41,942 nucleotides of DNA from the NCBI GenBank assembly GCA_017305555.1, contig JAFKKM010000048.1, positions 1 to 41,942 of the forward strand. Direction: 5' to 3'. The notes beneath the pieces were generated by a model. It was given only the letters and a program-made list of their open reading frames with translations. It did no database searches and had not been told where the DNA came from. The translations under genes and the position numbers were made by a program. Source of the DNA: Hyphomicrobiales bacterium (GTDB lineage Bacteria > Pseudomonadota > Alphaproteobacteria > Rhizobiales > Xanthobacteraceae). Below, in pieces: positions 7,908 to 17,141 of the stretch (position 1 is its first letter; every line of letters starts with the position of its first letter).

Positions 7908-8399
7908 ATGACGATGACGAAGCCGGCGTTCCCGACCCCCGATCACGATCACGGCCGTTGTGCCGCGGATGCCCTCGCGCACGCCGAGCGCGTGTGCCGG
8001 AGCCGCGCCCAGAAGTTCACGCCGATTCGCCGTCAGGTGCTGGAAGCCTTGCTGTCGAGCCACCGCCCGCTCGGGGCTTACGAGGTGATCGATCAACTGG
8101 CCACCCACCGTTCGCGGCCGGCGCCCATCACGATCTATCGCGCGCTCGAATTTCTCATGACGAACGGCCTCGTGCATCGAATCGAGAGCCGCAACGCGTA
8201 TCTCGCCTGCGCGCATGACCACGATGCGGCATCCATGGTGGCGTTTCTGATTTGCGAGCATTGCGGTTCGGTGGGGGAAATCGTCGCCGGGCCGGCGACC
8301 CAAAGCCTGAACGACGCGGCGCGCCAGACCGGCTTCGTGCCGAAACTTTCGGTGGTGGAGATCACCGGAACATGCGCACATTGTCAGGCGAGGCAATGA
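7908..8399 (+). CDS. zur: Fur-family transcriptional regulator, zinc-type (Zur-like)
   Basis: Zinc-responsive repressor of 163 residues. The N-terminal winged helix includes TPIRRQVLEALL and PITIYRALEFLMTNGLVHRIE. The C-terminal half has two CxxC pairs, Cys116/119 and Cys156/159, forming the structural zinc site. His90 and Cys101 keep the spacing of the E. coli Zur regulatory-site residues His77 and Cys88. A His/Asp-rich stretch (CAHDHD) follows. The double CxxC with these spacings points to Zur rather than Fur or PerR. Zur normally represses zinc uptake genes when zinc is sufficient, and no znu gene is in the window. The start may be GTG 7905, ATG 7908 or ATG 7914; the Shine-Dalgarno is weak. 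Confidence 0.82.
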   Translation: MTMTKPAFPTPDHDHGRCAADALAHAERVCRSRAQKFTPIRRQVLEALLSSHRPLGAYEVIDQLATHRSRPAPITIYRALEFLMTNGLVHRIESRNAYLACAHDHDAASMVAFLICEHCGSVGEIVAGPATQSLNDAARQTGFVPKLSVVEITGTCAHCQARQ

Positions 8400-8489
8400 C
8401 GCATCGCTATCCATGATTGCGTGACAACCGGCACGATCACACGTCGGACAAGAGAAGCAGAAAGCCCTTTACGGGAATGAACTGACGTG

Positions 8490-9428
8490 ATGACCGAAAC
8501 GCCGTCCTCCACGGAACGCCCGCTCGATACCTCGGCGATAGCCCTGGTTATGCTGCTCTGCCTGACCTGGGGGTTCAATCAGGTGGTGGTCAAGCTGCTG
8601 CTGCCTGAAATCCCGCCGCTGACACAGGCCTTTCTACGCTCGCTTGGCGGATTGGCCGTTATCCTGCTGGTGGCTTGCGTCCGCCGCGTGAAGCTGCTGA
8701 CCCCCGACGGTACGCTGCGTGCGGGGCTATGGGCGGGGACGCTATTCGGTATCGAGTTCATCTTCTTATATAGCGGGCTGTTATGGACCACGGCGTCCCG
8801 GGCCTCGGTCTTTCTCTACACCGCGCCGTTCTTCGTCGCCTTCGGGTCTTATCGCTACCTCGGTGAACGTCTGAGCCGCCTGCAATGGGCCGGGCTGGCG
8901 CTGTCTTTCGTGGGGGTGGCGGTAGCGATCGGGGTGCCGCAGCCGAATGTCGATGCCAAGGTGATGCTGGGCGATGCCTTCATGATCGCAGCGGGGAGCC
9001 TGTGGGCCGCCACCACGCTGATCGTCAAGGCCAGCCGGTTGCGCACGGCGCCGGCCGAGAAGGGACTGGCCTATCAGCTGGTGGTCTCGCTGCCGATTTT
9101 GGGGGTGGCGGCGCTGATCGGCGGCGAATCCATCAGCCGGGTTCCCGCAACCTCATCAATCCTGCTGATGCTTTATCAGGCGGTCTGGGTTGTCGGCGCC
9201 ACATTCCTGCTCTGGTTTGGGATGATCAAGACCTACTCCGCGAGCAAATTATCGGCATTTACCTTCGTAACCCCTTTATTTGGCGTCGCGGCGGGCTATT
9301 TCATCCTCGGCGAGCCGTTAACGGCCGCCTTCGGGGCCGCTGCGGTGCTGGTCACCGCGGGGCTGTACCTGGTGAACCGGCCCGCCCCTCATACGACTGA
9401 TCCATTGCTGAAACCGCCAAAAACCTGA
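8490..9428 (+). CDS. DMT superfamily permease (two EamA domains)
   Basis: Inner-membrane transporter of 312 residues with about ten hydrophobic helices in two EamA repeats, the standard size for drug/metabolite transporters. The family motif [10 protein letters not shown] in helix 1 and [19 protein letters not shown] in the last helices are clear. Substrates of this branch are usually amino acids or metabolites, but nothing here identifies one. GTG 8487 precedes ATG 8490 by one codon, so the start is uncertain by that amount. The gene ends 13 bases before ispG and could be cotranscribed with it. It is the first of four EamA-type genes in the window. Confidence 0.88.
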   Translation: MTETPSSTERPLDTSAIALVMLLCLTWGFNQVVVKLLLPEIPPLTQAFLRSLGGLAVILLVACVRRVKLLTPDGTLRAGLWAGTLFGIEFIFLYSGLLWTTASRASVFLYTAPFFVAFGSYRYLGERLSRLQWAGLALSFVGVAVAIGVPQPNVDAKVMLGDAFMIAAGSLWAATTLIVKASRLRTAPAEKGLAYQLVVSLPILGVAALIGGESISRVPATSSILLMLYQAVWVVGATFLLWFGMIKTYSASKLSAFTFVTPLFGVAAGYFILGEPLTAAFGAAAVLVTAGLYLVNRPAPHTTDPLLKPPKT

Positions 9429-9441
9429 TATTCGAGACACC

Positions 9442-10728
9442 ATGAACAAGCCCGAAAAGCCGTCCCAGATCGACGTCGCCGGCCCGCAGCCGCGGCACAA
9501 AACCACTCAGGTCAAGGTCGGCCATGTCGCCGTCGGCGGCGGCGCGCCGATCGTCGTGCAGTCGATGACCAACACCGATACCGCAGATGTTGCGGGCACC
9601 GTTGAACAGGTGGCTGCGCTGGCGCGGGCAGGGTCCGAACTGGTCCGCATCACCGTCGATCGCGACGAAGCGGCGGCCGCTGTTCCCCACATTCGTGACG
9701 GCCTGCGCAAGCGTGGCGTCAACGTGCCGCTGGTCGGCGACTTCCATTACATCGGCCATAAGCTCTTGGCCGATCATCCGGCCTGCGCCGAGGCGCTCGA
9801 CAAGTACCGGATCAATCCGGGCAATGTCGGCTTCAAGGACAAGCGCGACAAACAGTTTTCGGACATCGTCGAATTCGCCATCAAGTACGGCAAGCCGGTG
9901 CGCATCGGCGCCAACTGGGGCTCGCTCGATCAGGAATTGCTGACGCACCTGATGGAAGAGAACGCCAAGCTTGCCGCGCCGCGCGATGCGCGCGCGGTGA
10001 TGCGCGAGGCGATGGTGCAATCGGCGCTGACTTCTGCTGAGCGCGCCGAGGAAATCGGGCTGCCGAAGAATCGCATCATCCTGTCGGCGAAAGTGTCCGC
10101 GGTGCAGGATTTGATCGCGGTCTATCAGGATCTCGCGTCGCGCTCCGATTACGCCATCCACCTCGGTCTTACCGAGGCGGGCATGGGTTCGAAGGGCATC
10201 GTGGCGTCATCGGCCGCGCTTGGCATCCTGTTGCAGCAGGGCATCGGCGACACCATCCGCATTTCGCTGACGCCGGAGCCCGGCGGCGACCGCACCCGCG
10301 AGGTACAGGTCGCGCAGGAATTGTTGCAGACCATGGGCTTCCGCACTTTCGTGCCGCTGGTTGCGGCGTGCCCCGGCTGCGGACGCACCACATCGACCAC
10401 GTTCCAGGAACTGGCGCGCAGCATTCAGGATTTCATCCGCGATGAAATGCCGACGTGGAAGACGCAGTATCCCGGCGTCGAAGCACTTAACGTCGCGGTG
10501 ATGGGTTGCATCGTCAACGGCCCCGGCGAATCCAAGCACGCGGATATCGGCATTTCGCTGCCGGGCACCGGCGAAGCCCCGTCCGCGCCGGTGTTCGTCG
10601 ACGGCAAGAAATTCCGCACGCTGCGCGGCCCGACCATCGCCGCCGACTTCAAGGCGCTGGTGATCGACTACATCGATCAGCGCTACGGCAACGGCGCGAA
10701 GGCGCCCGAGGTCACCGCGGCGGAATAG
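9442..10728 (+). CDS. ispG: 4-hydroxy-3-methylbut-2-en-1-yl diphosphate synthase (flavodoxin), IspG/GcpE
   Basis: Penultimate enzyme of the MEP isoprenoid pathway, converting methylerythritol cyclodiphosphate to HMBPP with a [4Fe-4S] cluster in the cytoplasm. Length is 428 residues. Cluster ligands are Cys310 and Cys313 (ACPGCGRT), Cys356 ([10 protein letters not shown]) and Glu363. The N-terminal TIM-barrel motif [13 protein letters not shown] (39-51) is intact. It follows the DMT gene by 13 bases. Downstream is a dispersed repeat and then the convergent antiporter gene. The products of this pathway feed the polyprenyl synthase encoded at 13854-14780. Confidence 0.97.
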   Translation: MNKPEKPSQIDVAGPQPRHKTTQVKVGHVAVGGGAPIVVQSMTNTDTADVAGTVEQVAALARAGSELVRITVDRDEAAAAVPHIRDGLRKRGVNVPLVGDFHYIGHKLLADHPACAEALDKYRINPGNVGFKDKRDKQFSDIVEFAIKYGKPVRIGANWGSLDQELLTHLMEENAKLAAPRDARAVMREAMVQSALTSAERAEEIGLPKNRIILSAKVSAVQDLIAVYQDLASRSDYAIHLGLTEAGMGSKGIVASSAALGILLQQGIGDTIRISLTPEPGGDRTREVQVAQELLQTMGFRTFVPLVAACPGCGRTTSTTFQELARSIQDFIRDEMPTWKTQYPGVEALNVAVMGCIVNGPGESKHADIGISLPGTGEAPSAPVFVDGKKFRTLRGPTIAADFKALVIDYIDQRYGNGAKAPEVTAAE

Positions 10729-10757
10729 GTTTCAGCCGCGGTCACGTTGACTCTCTA

Positions 10758-10850
10758 CCGTCATGGCCGGACTTGTTCCGGCCATCCACGTCTTTGCCCC
10801 GATGTATGCTTTCAAGTCGTGGATGCCCGCGACAAGCGCGGGCATGACGG
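10758..10850. repeat. dispersed repeat family D (CCGTCATGGCCGGACTTG ... GGCATGACGG)
   Basis: Two short hairpins in series, GGCCGGAcTTGttCCGGCC and GCCCGCGACAAGCGCGGGC, bounded by TCATG and CATGA. It lies between the convergent ends of ispG and the antiporter gene. A close relative lies at 39883-39960. Confidence 0.8.
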
Positions 10851-10879
10851 AGGCGGTGCGTTTATCGCGCTTCCTGTTG

Positions 10880-12487
10880 TCAGAGCGGCGAGTTCTTTTC
10901 CCGGTTGTCCACGGCCGCCTCTTCCAGATCGAGATCGCGCTCGATGCGGCGCCGGGTTTCGTCGGTGATCTTACCGTCGCGCAGGAGCTTGTGCAGCAGC
11001 GTGCGCTCGATGGTGATGATCTCGCGCACAAGGCCCGCGCCCTTGGTGGCCGGCGTCGGTTGACCGGCCTCCGAGGGCGGGTCCGGCAGCGCGCGCATTC
11101 GCGTTTCGTGCCGTGCTTCGAGGAAACGCGCGAGACTTTCCGGCAGATTGCGCTCCTTGATGATGCGGTCGAGATCGCTGCGTGCCGATCCGATGATCTC
11201 GCGGCGTGCAGCGATTTCAGCCTCGCGCTCGGCGACGGCTTCGGCAAGGCCGTGGCGCGACAGGCCGAGCCCTTTCACCACCAGCGGCAAGGTCAAGCCG
11301 ATTCCCACCAGTGTCACGAAGATCACGCCGAAGGCGACGAACAGGATCAGGTCGCGATATGGAAACGGATCGCCGTTCGGCAGTGACAGCGGGATCGCCA
11401 GCGCGACCGCAAGCGAGACCACGCCGCGGATTCCGGTGAAGCCGATCACCACGATTTCACGCCACGGCGGCCGCGGCGTCGCGGGATGCCGTCGTCGTAT
11501 CAGCAGTGTTTGCAGATAGGTCCCCGGAAATACCCAGAGAAACCGGGCGGCGATTACGATCGCGGACGTGATCGCAATTGCACTGACGATCTCATTCATC
11601 GGTAACGCGTGGGCTTTCTCCAGCAACAGCCGCAACTGGAAGCCGATGGTGAGGAACAGCACGCCCTCAATTAGCCAGATCACGAAATCCCAGAAGAAGA
11701 TTCCTTGCAGACGTGTCGCGGAAGGAATCAGCAGCGGCCCGTTCCAACTGACATAAAGCCCGGCAGCGACGGTGGCGAGCACGCCCGATCCGCCGAGATG
11801 TTCTGGCACCCAGAAAGCGAGATAGGGCGTCAGCAACGCCAACGAGATTTCGACGCGTGGATCGCGCGCCCACTTGCGCAGCCGCAGGCTGAGCCAGCCG
11901 ACGATGACGCCGAAGATCACTTCGCCGAACAGGATCGCGAAGAAGGTTTCGGTTGCTGTCGGCAGCGAGAAGGTGCCGGTGCTCACTGCAAGGATCGCGA
12001 AGCGATAGAGGATCAGCGCGGTCGCGTCATTCGCCAGACCCTCGCCTTCGAGGATGACGAGGATGCGATGCGGCAGCTTCAGCCGCTTGGCGATGGCCAG
12101 CGGTGCAACGACATCCGGCGGCGAGACGATGGCGCCGAGCACGAAGCCGACGCTCCACGGCATTCCGAGCAGCCAGTGCGCGGCAGCGGCCACCAGCACG
12201 GTGGTGAAGATCACGCAGCCGATGGCCAGGAGCGTGATCGGCCGCAGGTTATGCTTGAACTCGCGCCAACTCATCGCCACGCCGGCGGAATAAATCAGCG
12301 GCGGCAGAACCAATAGCAACACGCCTTCCGGCTTCATCTCGATGCGTGGGAAGCCGGGCAGGAAGGCGATGACGATGCCGACGATGAGGAAGACGATGGC
12401 CGGCGCGATGGTGAGTTTGCGCGCCAGCGTCGCCGAAGCCGCCAGAACGGTCAGGATCAGCAGGAAAGTGAGGAAGGTCGCGATCAT
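10880..12487 (-). CDS. Na+/H+ antiporter, CPA1 (NhaP/SAM0-type) family
   Basis: Inner-membrane cation/proton exchanger of 535 residues. The first 420 residues hold about 12 hydrophobic helices. Conserved ion-site motifs are SPPDVVAP (Asp125) and EGEGLANDATAL (Asn153-Asp154), the CPA1 ND pair. The last 115 residues form a charged cytoplasmic tail with many Arg/Glu heptads, probably regulatory. The ion specificity (Na+ or K+) cannot be told from sequence. It is downstream of, and co-directional with, the NTF2-like gene, 114 bases apart with a small hairpin between. Confidence 0.9.
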   Translation of the reverse strand: MIATFLTFLLILTVLAASATLARKLTIAPAIVFLIVGIVIAFLPGFPRIEMKPEGVLLLVLPPLIYSAGVAMSWREFKHNLRPITLLAIGCVIFTTVLVAAAAHWLLGMPWSVGFVLGAIVSPPDVVAPLAIAKRLKLPHRILVILEGEGLANDATALILYRFAILAVSTGTFSLPTATETFFAILFGEVIFGVIVGWLSLRLRKWARDPRVEISLALLTPYLAFWVPEHLGGSGVLATVAAGLYVSWNGPLLIPSATRLQGIFFWDFVIWLIEGVLFLTIGFQLRLLLEKAHALPMNEIVSAIAITSAIVIAARFLWVFPGTYLQTLLIRRRHPATPRPPWREIVVIGFTGIRGVVSLAVALAIPLSLPNGDPFPYRDLILFVAFGVIFVTLVGIGLTLPLVVKGLGLSRHGLAEAVAEREAEIAARREIIGSARSDLDRIIKERNLPESLARFLEARHETRMRALPDPPSEAGQPTPATKGAGLVREIITIERTLLHKLLRDGKITDETRRRIERDLDLEEAAVDNREKNSPL

Positions 12488-12524
12488 GCGGAAGGCGCGC
12501 CAGTCAAGCGGGATTGAAGGTGAC

Positions 12525-12549
12525 GATGCCCGGATTTGATCCGGGCATC
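12525..12549. repeat. hairpin GATGCCCGG-N7-CCGGGCATC
   Basis: Perfect 9-base arms with a 7-base loop between the NTF2-like gene and the antiporter gene. It resembles a single half of the family D repeat at 10758 and lacks a T-run on either strand, so it is more likely a repeat remnant than an intrinsic terminator. Confidence 0.6.
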
Positions 12550-12601
12550 TGTCGTTTTCAGAAAGTAAGTTGTCGGACCAAGTCCCGCAATGTGCGAGAA
12601 G

Positions 12602-12976
12602 CTACTCGACGAGATCGTAGCGATAGGATTTCGAGACGATGCGCCAGCCGTCGGAGAGCTTCATCGCCACGAGATAATCGGTGAAGTAGCGCGGCGGCAG
12701 CTGGCACTTGACCTTGATGAAGGCGGTCTTATCGTCGGAGCGGTCAATGGTGACGATGAAGTCGTCACGCGGTTTGCCTTCGGCCTTGGCGGACGGCCGC
12801 TTGCGTACCCATGCGAGCCAGTCCGGCACCGTTAGGATTTTCAGATCTCCCTTCTCAACCCAACGCAGATCGGCGGTAGGATGGAAGATCGCGTCGAGCG
12901 TATCGGCATTGCCTTCGTAAAGTCCGTCGAAATAGTGCTGAACCACGGCTTCGACGGTGGAGCGGTTATAGGTCAA
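12602..12976 (-). CDS. NTF2-like (SnoaL/DUF4440-type) protein
   Basis: Small cytosolic alpha-beta barrel protein of 124 residues. The N-terminal helix TVEAVVQHYFDGLYEGNADTL and following FHPTADLRWV, then the C-terminal strand pair ending DGWRIVSKSYRYD, are typical of the nuclear transport factor 2 fold. Such proteins may be enzymes or ligand binders, and no catalytic set is obvious. I chose TTG 12976 because AGGGAGG lies five bases upstream; an ATG at 12997 would place that Shine-Dalgarno inside the coding sequence. The neighbouring DUF1345 and antiporter genes give no functional hint. Confidence 0.75.
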   Translation of the reverse strand: MTYNRSTVEAVVQHYFDGLYEGNADTLDAIFHPTADLRWVEKGDLKILTVPDWLAWVRKRPSAKAEGKPRDDFIVTIDRSDDKTAFIKVKCQLPPRYFTDYLVAMKLSDGWRIVSKSYRYDLVE

Positions 12977-12981
12977 GGTCA

Positions 12982-12988
12982 CCTCCCT
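12982..12988 (-). promoter_or_regulatory. ribosome binding site favouring a TTG start
   Basis: AGGGAGG on the minus strand lies five bases before TTG 12976 and inside the frame that begins at ATG 12997. It is the only strong Shine-Dalgarno near this start. Confidence 0.5.
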
Positions 12989-13074
12989 AGAGACCATGAT
13001 GGGACGTGCCTTAGCTTATGGGGTTTTCTCCGCCAGGGCCAATGCGGAAAAGGAATAGTGTCTGTCGCGTCGGT

Positions 13075-13764
13075 TCAGATCGCGCTGGCGGCGATGTTGA
13101 TCATCAGAGCCAGCAGCGCGGTGTTGAACACGAACGAAATAATGCCATGTACGGTGGCGGTGCGGCGGATGATCTTGTCGGTGATGCCGACGTCGGACAC
13201 CTGCGCGGTCATGCCGATCACGAACGAGAAGTAGACGAAATCCCAATAGTCCGGGGCGGGGGTGTCCGGGCCGCTGCTGGGGAACGCCAAACCGCCGGGC
13301 TTCGTGCCACGATAATACTCGTGTGCGTAGTGCAGCGCGAAGGTGGTGTGAACCGCCGCCCAGGTCAGCGCGATCGTTGTCGTTACCAAGGTGAGTTCGA
13401 AAGCGCCGCGATGCGCCGCGCCGAGTTCGGACAGGATGCCGGCGAGGCTGGCGAAAGCGCCGAGCGCGGTGACCATCAGGATCAAGAATCGGCCGTCGTC
13501 CTGCATGATGGCATAGCGGCGGACATGCCGAACGCCCTCCCGCAGGATCATGCTGTAGGTCAGCAGTAGATAGCTCGTGATAAACGTATCCCAACCGATC
13601 AGTGATCGGCTGACCAGTCGCAGCGATCCCGGCAGCAGGAAAAACGCAATGACGCCGAGCGTGGCGGAGACGAAAGTGCGCGGTCGCGCATAAAAAATGC
13701 GTAGCACGCGCGGCAGGCGGTGGAAGCGAACGAGGCGCGGGTCCTGTTCGGAGGCACCGCTCAT
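13075..13764 (-). CDS. DUF1345 family integral membrane protein
   Basis: Protein of 229 residues with about six hydrophobic segments. It matches the DUF1345 pattern in the central WAAVHTTFALHYAHEYY and the near-terminal YWDFVYFSFVIGMTAQVSDV, both typical of that family. The function is unknown. The start ATG 13764 is followed by a short charged cytoplasmic N-terminus (EQDPRLVRFHRL). A family A repeat lies just upstream (13785-13857), between this gene and the polyprenyl synthase gene. Confidence 0.85.
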   Translation of the reverse strand: MSGASEQDPRLVRFHRLPRVLRIFYARPRTFVSATLGVIAFFLLPGSLRLVSRSLIGWDTFITSYLLLTYSMILREGVRHVRRYAIMQDDGRFLILMVTALGAFASLAGILSELGAAHRGAFELTLVTTTIALTWAAVHTTFALHYAHEYYRGTKPGGLAFPSSGPDTPAPDYWDFVYFSFVIGMTAQVSDVGITDKIIRRTATVHGIISFVFNTALLALMINIAASAI

Positions 13765-13784
13765 CGGTTTCCTGGAGTTTGATT

Positions 13785-13857
13785 GGGCATGATCTTATCC
13801 GAAAACCGGTCCCCACTTTGCGCTGGCGCGGCCCTACGGGTCGGGGTCATGCTCTAG
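13785..13857. repeat. dispersed repeat family A, long variant ending in CTAG
   Basis: Begins GGGCATGATCTTATCC, contains GAAAACCGGTCCCCACTT, then a GC-rich insert (GCGCTGGCGCGGCCC), and ends GTCATGCTCTAG. The terminal CTA at 13854-13856 is, on the minus strand, the TAG stop codon of the polyprenyl synthase gene, so repeat and gene overlap. Confidence 0.8.
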
Positions 13858-14780
13858 TTCTTGCGTTCGGCAACGAAGCGTGCGGTGGCGCGAAGCACAT
13901 CGCCGCGTGCGCCGAACGGCGCCAGCGCGCTGTCGGCCTTGGCGATCAGATCGCGCACGCGTTGCTTGGCGCCCTCGACGCCGAGCTGGGTCACGAACGT
14001 GGTTTTACCTAACGCTGCATCCTGTCCGGTCTGCTTGCCGAGCGCGGCAGCGTCGCCTTCGACGTCGAGCAGGTCGTCGGCGATCTGGAAGGCCTCACCG
14101 AGCGCGCGGCCGTAATCGTCGAGCGCCTGATAATCCTTTTGTGAGGCTTGTCCGAGGATGGCGCCGGCGATGCAGCCGTAGCGAAGCAGCGCGCCGGTCT
14201 TCATCTGCTGCAATCGCGCAACGTCGACCGGCTCGCGATCGCCGAAGCGGCCTTCGCCGGCGAGGTCGAGCATCTGCCCGCCGACCATGCCGCCGATGCC
14301 GGAGGCGCGCGCCAGCGCCCGCGTCAGTAACAGGCGGACCGTCGGGTCGCTATGCAACTCATCGCGGCTGATGATGTCGAACGCCAGCGTCAGCAGCGCG
14401 TCGCCTGCGAGGATGGCGGTGGCGTCGTCATATTGCTTGTGCAGCGTCGGGCGGCCGCGCCGCAATTCGCTGTTGTCCATCGCCGGCAGGTCGTCGTGAA
14501 TCAGCGAATAGCAGTGGATGCATTCCAGCGCGGCGCCGGCCAGCAATGCGGAGGCACGCGGCACGCCGAACACGGCGGAACTTTCCACGACCAGAAAGGG
14601 CCGGAGGCGCTTGCCGCCGCCGAGCGTCGAATAGCGCATCGCCTCCATCACCCGGCGCGGCCGCGCGATCTCGTCCGGCAGCAAGGTGTCGGACAGCAAC
14701 TGGCCGAGCAGCGCCTCGGTGTCGGCCGCAGTCGCGTCCAGACGCTTGGCGAAGTCCTGCGATGAAGTAGCGGTGGTCAT
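13854..14780 (-). CDS. ispA: polyprenyl diphosphate synthase (farnesyl/geranylgeranyl diphosphate synthase, IspA-type)
   Basis: All-alpha trans-isoprenyl diphosphate synthase of 308 residues that condenses isopentenyl diphosphate with allylic diphosphates. The first aspartate-rich motif is DDLPAMD at 96-102 followed by RRGRPT, the bacterial type with two extra residues. The second is DDLLD at 235-239. GGGKRLRP (55-62) binds IPP. The bulky residues before the first motif (C90, Y91, at about -5 and -6) are compatible with a C15 product, but chain length is not certain. Its stop codon lies within a family A repeat. It is divergent from mtgA across 168 bases in which I see no clear promoter. Confidence 0.9.
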   Translation of the reverse strand: MTTATSSQDFAKRLDATAADTEALLGQLLSDTLLPDEIARPRRVMEAMRYSTLGGGKRLRPFLVVESSAVFGVPRASALLAGAALECIHCYSLIHDDLPAMDNSELRRGRPTLHKQYDDATAILAGDALLTLAFDIISRDELHSDPTVRLLLTRALARASGIGGMVGGQMLDLAGEGRFGDREPVDVARLQQMKTGALLRYGCIAGAILGQASQKDYQALDDYGRALGEAFQIADDLLDVEGDAAALGKQTGQDAALGKTTFVTQLGVEGAKQRVRDLIAKADSALAPFGARGDVLRATARFVAERKN

Positions 14781-14948
14781 TTAGAATGGCTCCGGATAAT
14801 CTTTCGGCCGACATTGATAGCAAGGCTCTCGCTTCGTCAATTCTGTCCATGACGGCCCCGCTGGACCGTCGAGCATCTCAGTTAACCGCCGGGAGAAGGT
14901 TGGTTTGTCCGCTGCCATCCATTTCAGTCCCGCGACTACTTTGGCCTG

Positions 14949-15629
14949 ATGCGGAAATTCATCCGTTTTGCGTTTGTTCTTTTGGTGCTGCTGCTGGCCG
15001 CGCCCTATGTGCTGACCCTCGTATATGCCGGTGGTCACCCGGTCTCGACCCTGATGCTGTGGCGCCGGATGACCGGTGCGCCGGTGACGCGACAGTGGAT
15101 CGACTTCAAGAAGATCGCCCCGATCCTGCCCCGTACCGTCATCGCCTCCGAGGATGCCCGATTTTGCAGCCATCACGGGATCGATTGGGACGCCGTGCGG
15201 GATGTACTGGCCGATGCAGAGGACGGTGACGTCGGTCGCGGCGGCTCCACCATCACCCAGCAGGTCGCCAAAAACCTGTTCCTGTGGTCCGGACGTAGCT
15301 ATATCCGCAAGGGGCTCGAGTTCCCGCTGGCCTTGTGGATCGATCTGGTCTTACCCAAACAACGGGTGCTGGAACTTTACCTGAACATCGCCGAATGGGG
15401 CCCGAACGGGCAATTCGGCGTCGACGCCGGCGCAAACTACGCATTCGGCCGCTCCGCCGGGAACCTGTCGTCGCGCGAGGCCGCCCTGCTGGCCGCGATG
15501 TTGCCCAATCCGCACGTCCGCAGTGCCCGCAAGCCGGGGCCGGGGATGCGCCGCCTCGCCGGAACCTATATGGCGCGGGCCAGGGCGGTGGACATGGAAG
15601 GCTGCCGGAGCCGGAAGTCGGCCAGTTAG
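14949..15629 (+). CDS. mtgA: monofunctional biosynthetic peptidoglycan transglycosylase
   Basis: GT51 glycan polymerase (226 residues) that adds lipid II disaccharides to growing peptidoglycan on the periplasmic face. One N-terminal membrane anchor spans about residues 6-26. The GT51 motifs are present in order: ASEDARF with catalytic Glu68, GGSTITQQ (98-105), and LELYLN with the second Glu at 142, followed by IAEWG. There is no transpeptidase domain, which separates it from class A PBPs. The short C-terminal tail is basic. It is divergent from the ispA-type gene. Confidence 0.94.
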   Translation: MRKFIRFAFVLLVLLLAAPYVLTLVYAGGHPVSTLMLWRRMTGAPVTRQWIDFKKIAPILPRTVIASEDARFCSHHGIDWDAVRDVLADAEDGDVGRGGSTITQQVAKNLFLWSGRSYIRKGLEFPLALWIDLVLPKQRVLELYLNIAEWGPNGQFGVDAGANYAFGRSAGNLSSREAALLAAMLPNPHVRSARKPGPGMRRLAGTYMARARAVDMEGCRSRKSAS

Positions 15630-15785
15630 GTGGTGTTTCCACTCGGATCGGATCTCGAAAACCGCACTAGCCTTGCGCCCGGCCTTCCGCTATAAGCGCG
15701 GCCTTAATCGCCCTTTTCGCATCCGCGAAGCGCCGGGCCGCCCGATCGGCGATGCCCCTGGCCGTAGTTTGCAAGGATTTTCGTT

Positions 15786-15971
15786 ATGGCCGTTCCGAGA
15801 AGAAAAACATCGCCATCGCGGCGCGGTATGCGTCGCTCGGCCGATGCGATCAAGACCCCGACCTATGTTGAAGACAAGGACTCGGGCGAACTGCGCCGCC
15901 CCCACCACGTCGATCTGAAGACGGGGATGTACAAGGGCCGGCAGATTCTGAAGGTCAAGAAGGAATCCTGA
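15786..15971 (+). CDS. rpmF: 50S ribosomal protein L32
   Basis: Small basic ribosomal protein of 61 residues: [18 protein letters not shown] at the N-terminus, then [18 protein letters not shown]. It belongs to the alphaproteobacterial form of L32, which lacks the zinc-binding cysteines of the C+ type (no Cys is present). AAGGA at 15773-15777 lies eight bases before the ATG. A TATAAG element occurs at 15691-15696 but without a convincing -35. In this lineage rpmF stands apart from plsX and fabH, as here. Confidence 0.96.
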   Translation: MAVPRRKTSPSRRGMRRSADAIKTPTYVEDKDSGELRRPHHVDLKTGMYKGRQILKVKKES

Positions 15972-16111
15972 GCAGGATTGCTTCCGCGCGCTCCCGCCCG
16001 ATGTGCCGCCGGCGCGTCATTGCGGCTATGGCGCGATCCGGCTGAATTCGGGAGCCCGTCGGTTGCCTGAATTCGCGCCAACTCCAGGACTAGCGTAGCG
16101 AATTGGCGTAT

Positions 16112-16137
16112 AGCACGGCGCAGTGATGGGCCGTGCT
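16112..16137 (+). terminator. inverted repeat AGCACGGC-N10-GCCGTGCT downstream of rpmF
   Basis: Perfect 8-base arms about 140 bases after rpmF and about 55 bases before the next gene. No T-run follows, so it is only a possible terminator or operator. Confidence 0.3.
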
Positions 16138-16190
16138 GATTCGCATGGGTTCGTGCGCAAGGATTCTTGCGCGAAGAGAAAGTCTTGCCG

Positions 16191-16811
16191 ATGTCCAGGA
16201 TCGGTTTTCCGCTGCTGTTGATCCCGCTTGCGGTCTTCAACATCATGGTCTTTCTGATGTCCGGCGTGTCGTTCGACGCGCCTGTACTGACCGTGACGTT
16301 GCTGTCCGAGGCGAAGTGGACGATCACCGTCAGCGATGTGCTGCTCGCGCTCGGCATTCTGCTGTTGATGCTGGAAGTCATCAGGGGCGCGCGGGGCAAG
16401 TATCTGACCGATCACTTGCTGTCGTTCTTGTTGCTGGCAGGCTCAGCTGCGGAATTCCTGCTGCTGCCGCAGTTTGCCAATTCGACGTTCTTCTTTCTGG
16501 CGCTGCTGACCTTGGTGGATTTCTTCGCTGGCATCGCCTTGCGGGCTCGGCGTCCGGCGCGTGTCGCCGTGCCGCCGGTTGTCGGTATGCCGGCGTCGGT
16601 GCCCGAACCTCATCCGGTGCGTGTCGAGCCGGCGCCCGCCCCGGTCGCGCCGGAGCCGCCCGCCACAGGTTCGGCCACTCCCTTGCAGCGAACCGAGCCG
16701 GTCATCGTGCCGCCAATAGTTGCAGCCAACGATTCTGCCGCGCCCGCTCCGCAGCCGACGCCCGCGCCGGACGTGCAGGTGCAGCCAACCCCGGATTCTC
16801 CGGCACGCTGA
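16191..16811 (+). CDS. hypothetical membrane protein with Pro/Ala-rich C-terminal tail
   Basis: Unrecognised protein of 206 residues. Residues 1-110 contain four hydrophobic helices (near FPLLLIPLAVFNIMVFLM, VSDVLLALGILLLMLEVI, LLSFLLLAGSAAEFLLL and FFFLALLTLVDFFAGIAL). The remainder is a disordered tail rich in Pro, Ala and Val. The arrangement of helices resembles small membrane proteins common near this locus in relatives, but I assign no function. The frame is open from a TTG at 16167; ATG 16191 begins directly with the hydrophobic region and has a purine-rich stretch (GAAGAGAAAG) upstream. The convergent small gene follows after 27 bases. Confidence 0.7.
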   Translation: MSRIGFPLLLIPLAVFNIMVFLMSGVSFDAPVLTVTLLSEAKWTITVSDVLLALGILLLMLEVIRGARGKYLTDHLLSFLLLAGSAAEFLLLPQFANSTFFFLALLTLVDFFAGIALRARRPARVAVPPVVGMPASVPEPHPVRVEPAPAPVAPEPPATGSATPLQRTEPVIVPPIVAANDSAAPAPQPTPAPDVQVQPTPDSPAR

Positions 16812-16838
16812 GATATTCTCGGGCGTCTTTTCGGAAGA

Positions 16839-17141
16839 TCAAATCGAGCGGATGACCCGGTTATCGGGCAGTGTCGCACGACGGGCAGAACCGTAAGCTG
16901 TGCTGACGACGCTGATCGCCGGCTGAACGGCGTCATCGTGGGTCGAGGTTTGTGCGGCGGTTGCGATCAACTGCATGACGAAGCCGGCGTCGGGTGTTCC
17001 GTAACGTGCGAGATATGCGGGCGGCGGTGCCGAGGGGGCGGGCACTTTCGCTGTCGGCGGCGCAGCGGCCTCGACCGTCTCCGGCGCGATCTTAGGATGC
17101 CGGATCGTCAGGGCGGTTGGGGTACTCGCGGCGATACGCAT
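16839..17141 (-). CDS. small hypothetical protein
   Basis: Unrecognised protein of 100 residues, Ala/Pro-rich in the first half, with a central segment YGTPDAGFVMQLIATAAQ that looks like a short amphipathic conserved block. I recall similar FVxQLIATA-type segments in small rhizobial hypothetical proteins, but this is memory, not a search. There is no signal peptide or membrane helix. The codon third positions are GC-rich as in its neighbours, and the frame is not covered by a better gene on the other strand. Confidence 0.55.
   Translation of the reverse strand: MRIAASTPTALTIRHPKIAPETVEAAAPPTAKVPAPSAPPPAYLARYGTPDAGFVMQLIATAAQTSTHDDAVQPAISVVSTAYGSARRATLPDNRVIRSI

Noticed and set aside
13016-13816. 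266-codon minus-strand frame overlapping the DUF1345 gene
   Set aside because: Out-of-frame shadow on the same strand; the DUF1345 frame has coherent membrane helices and family motifs.
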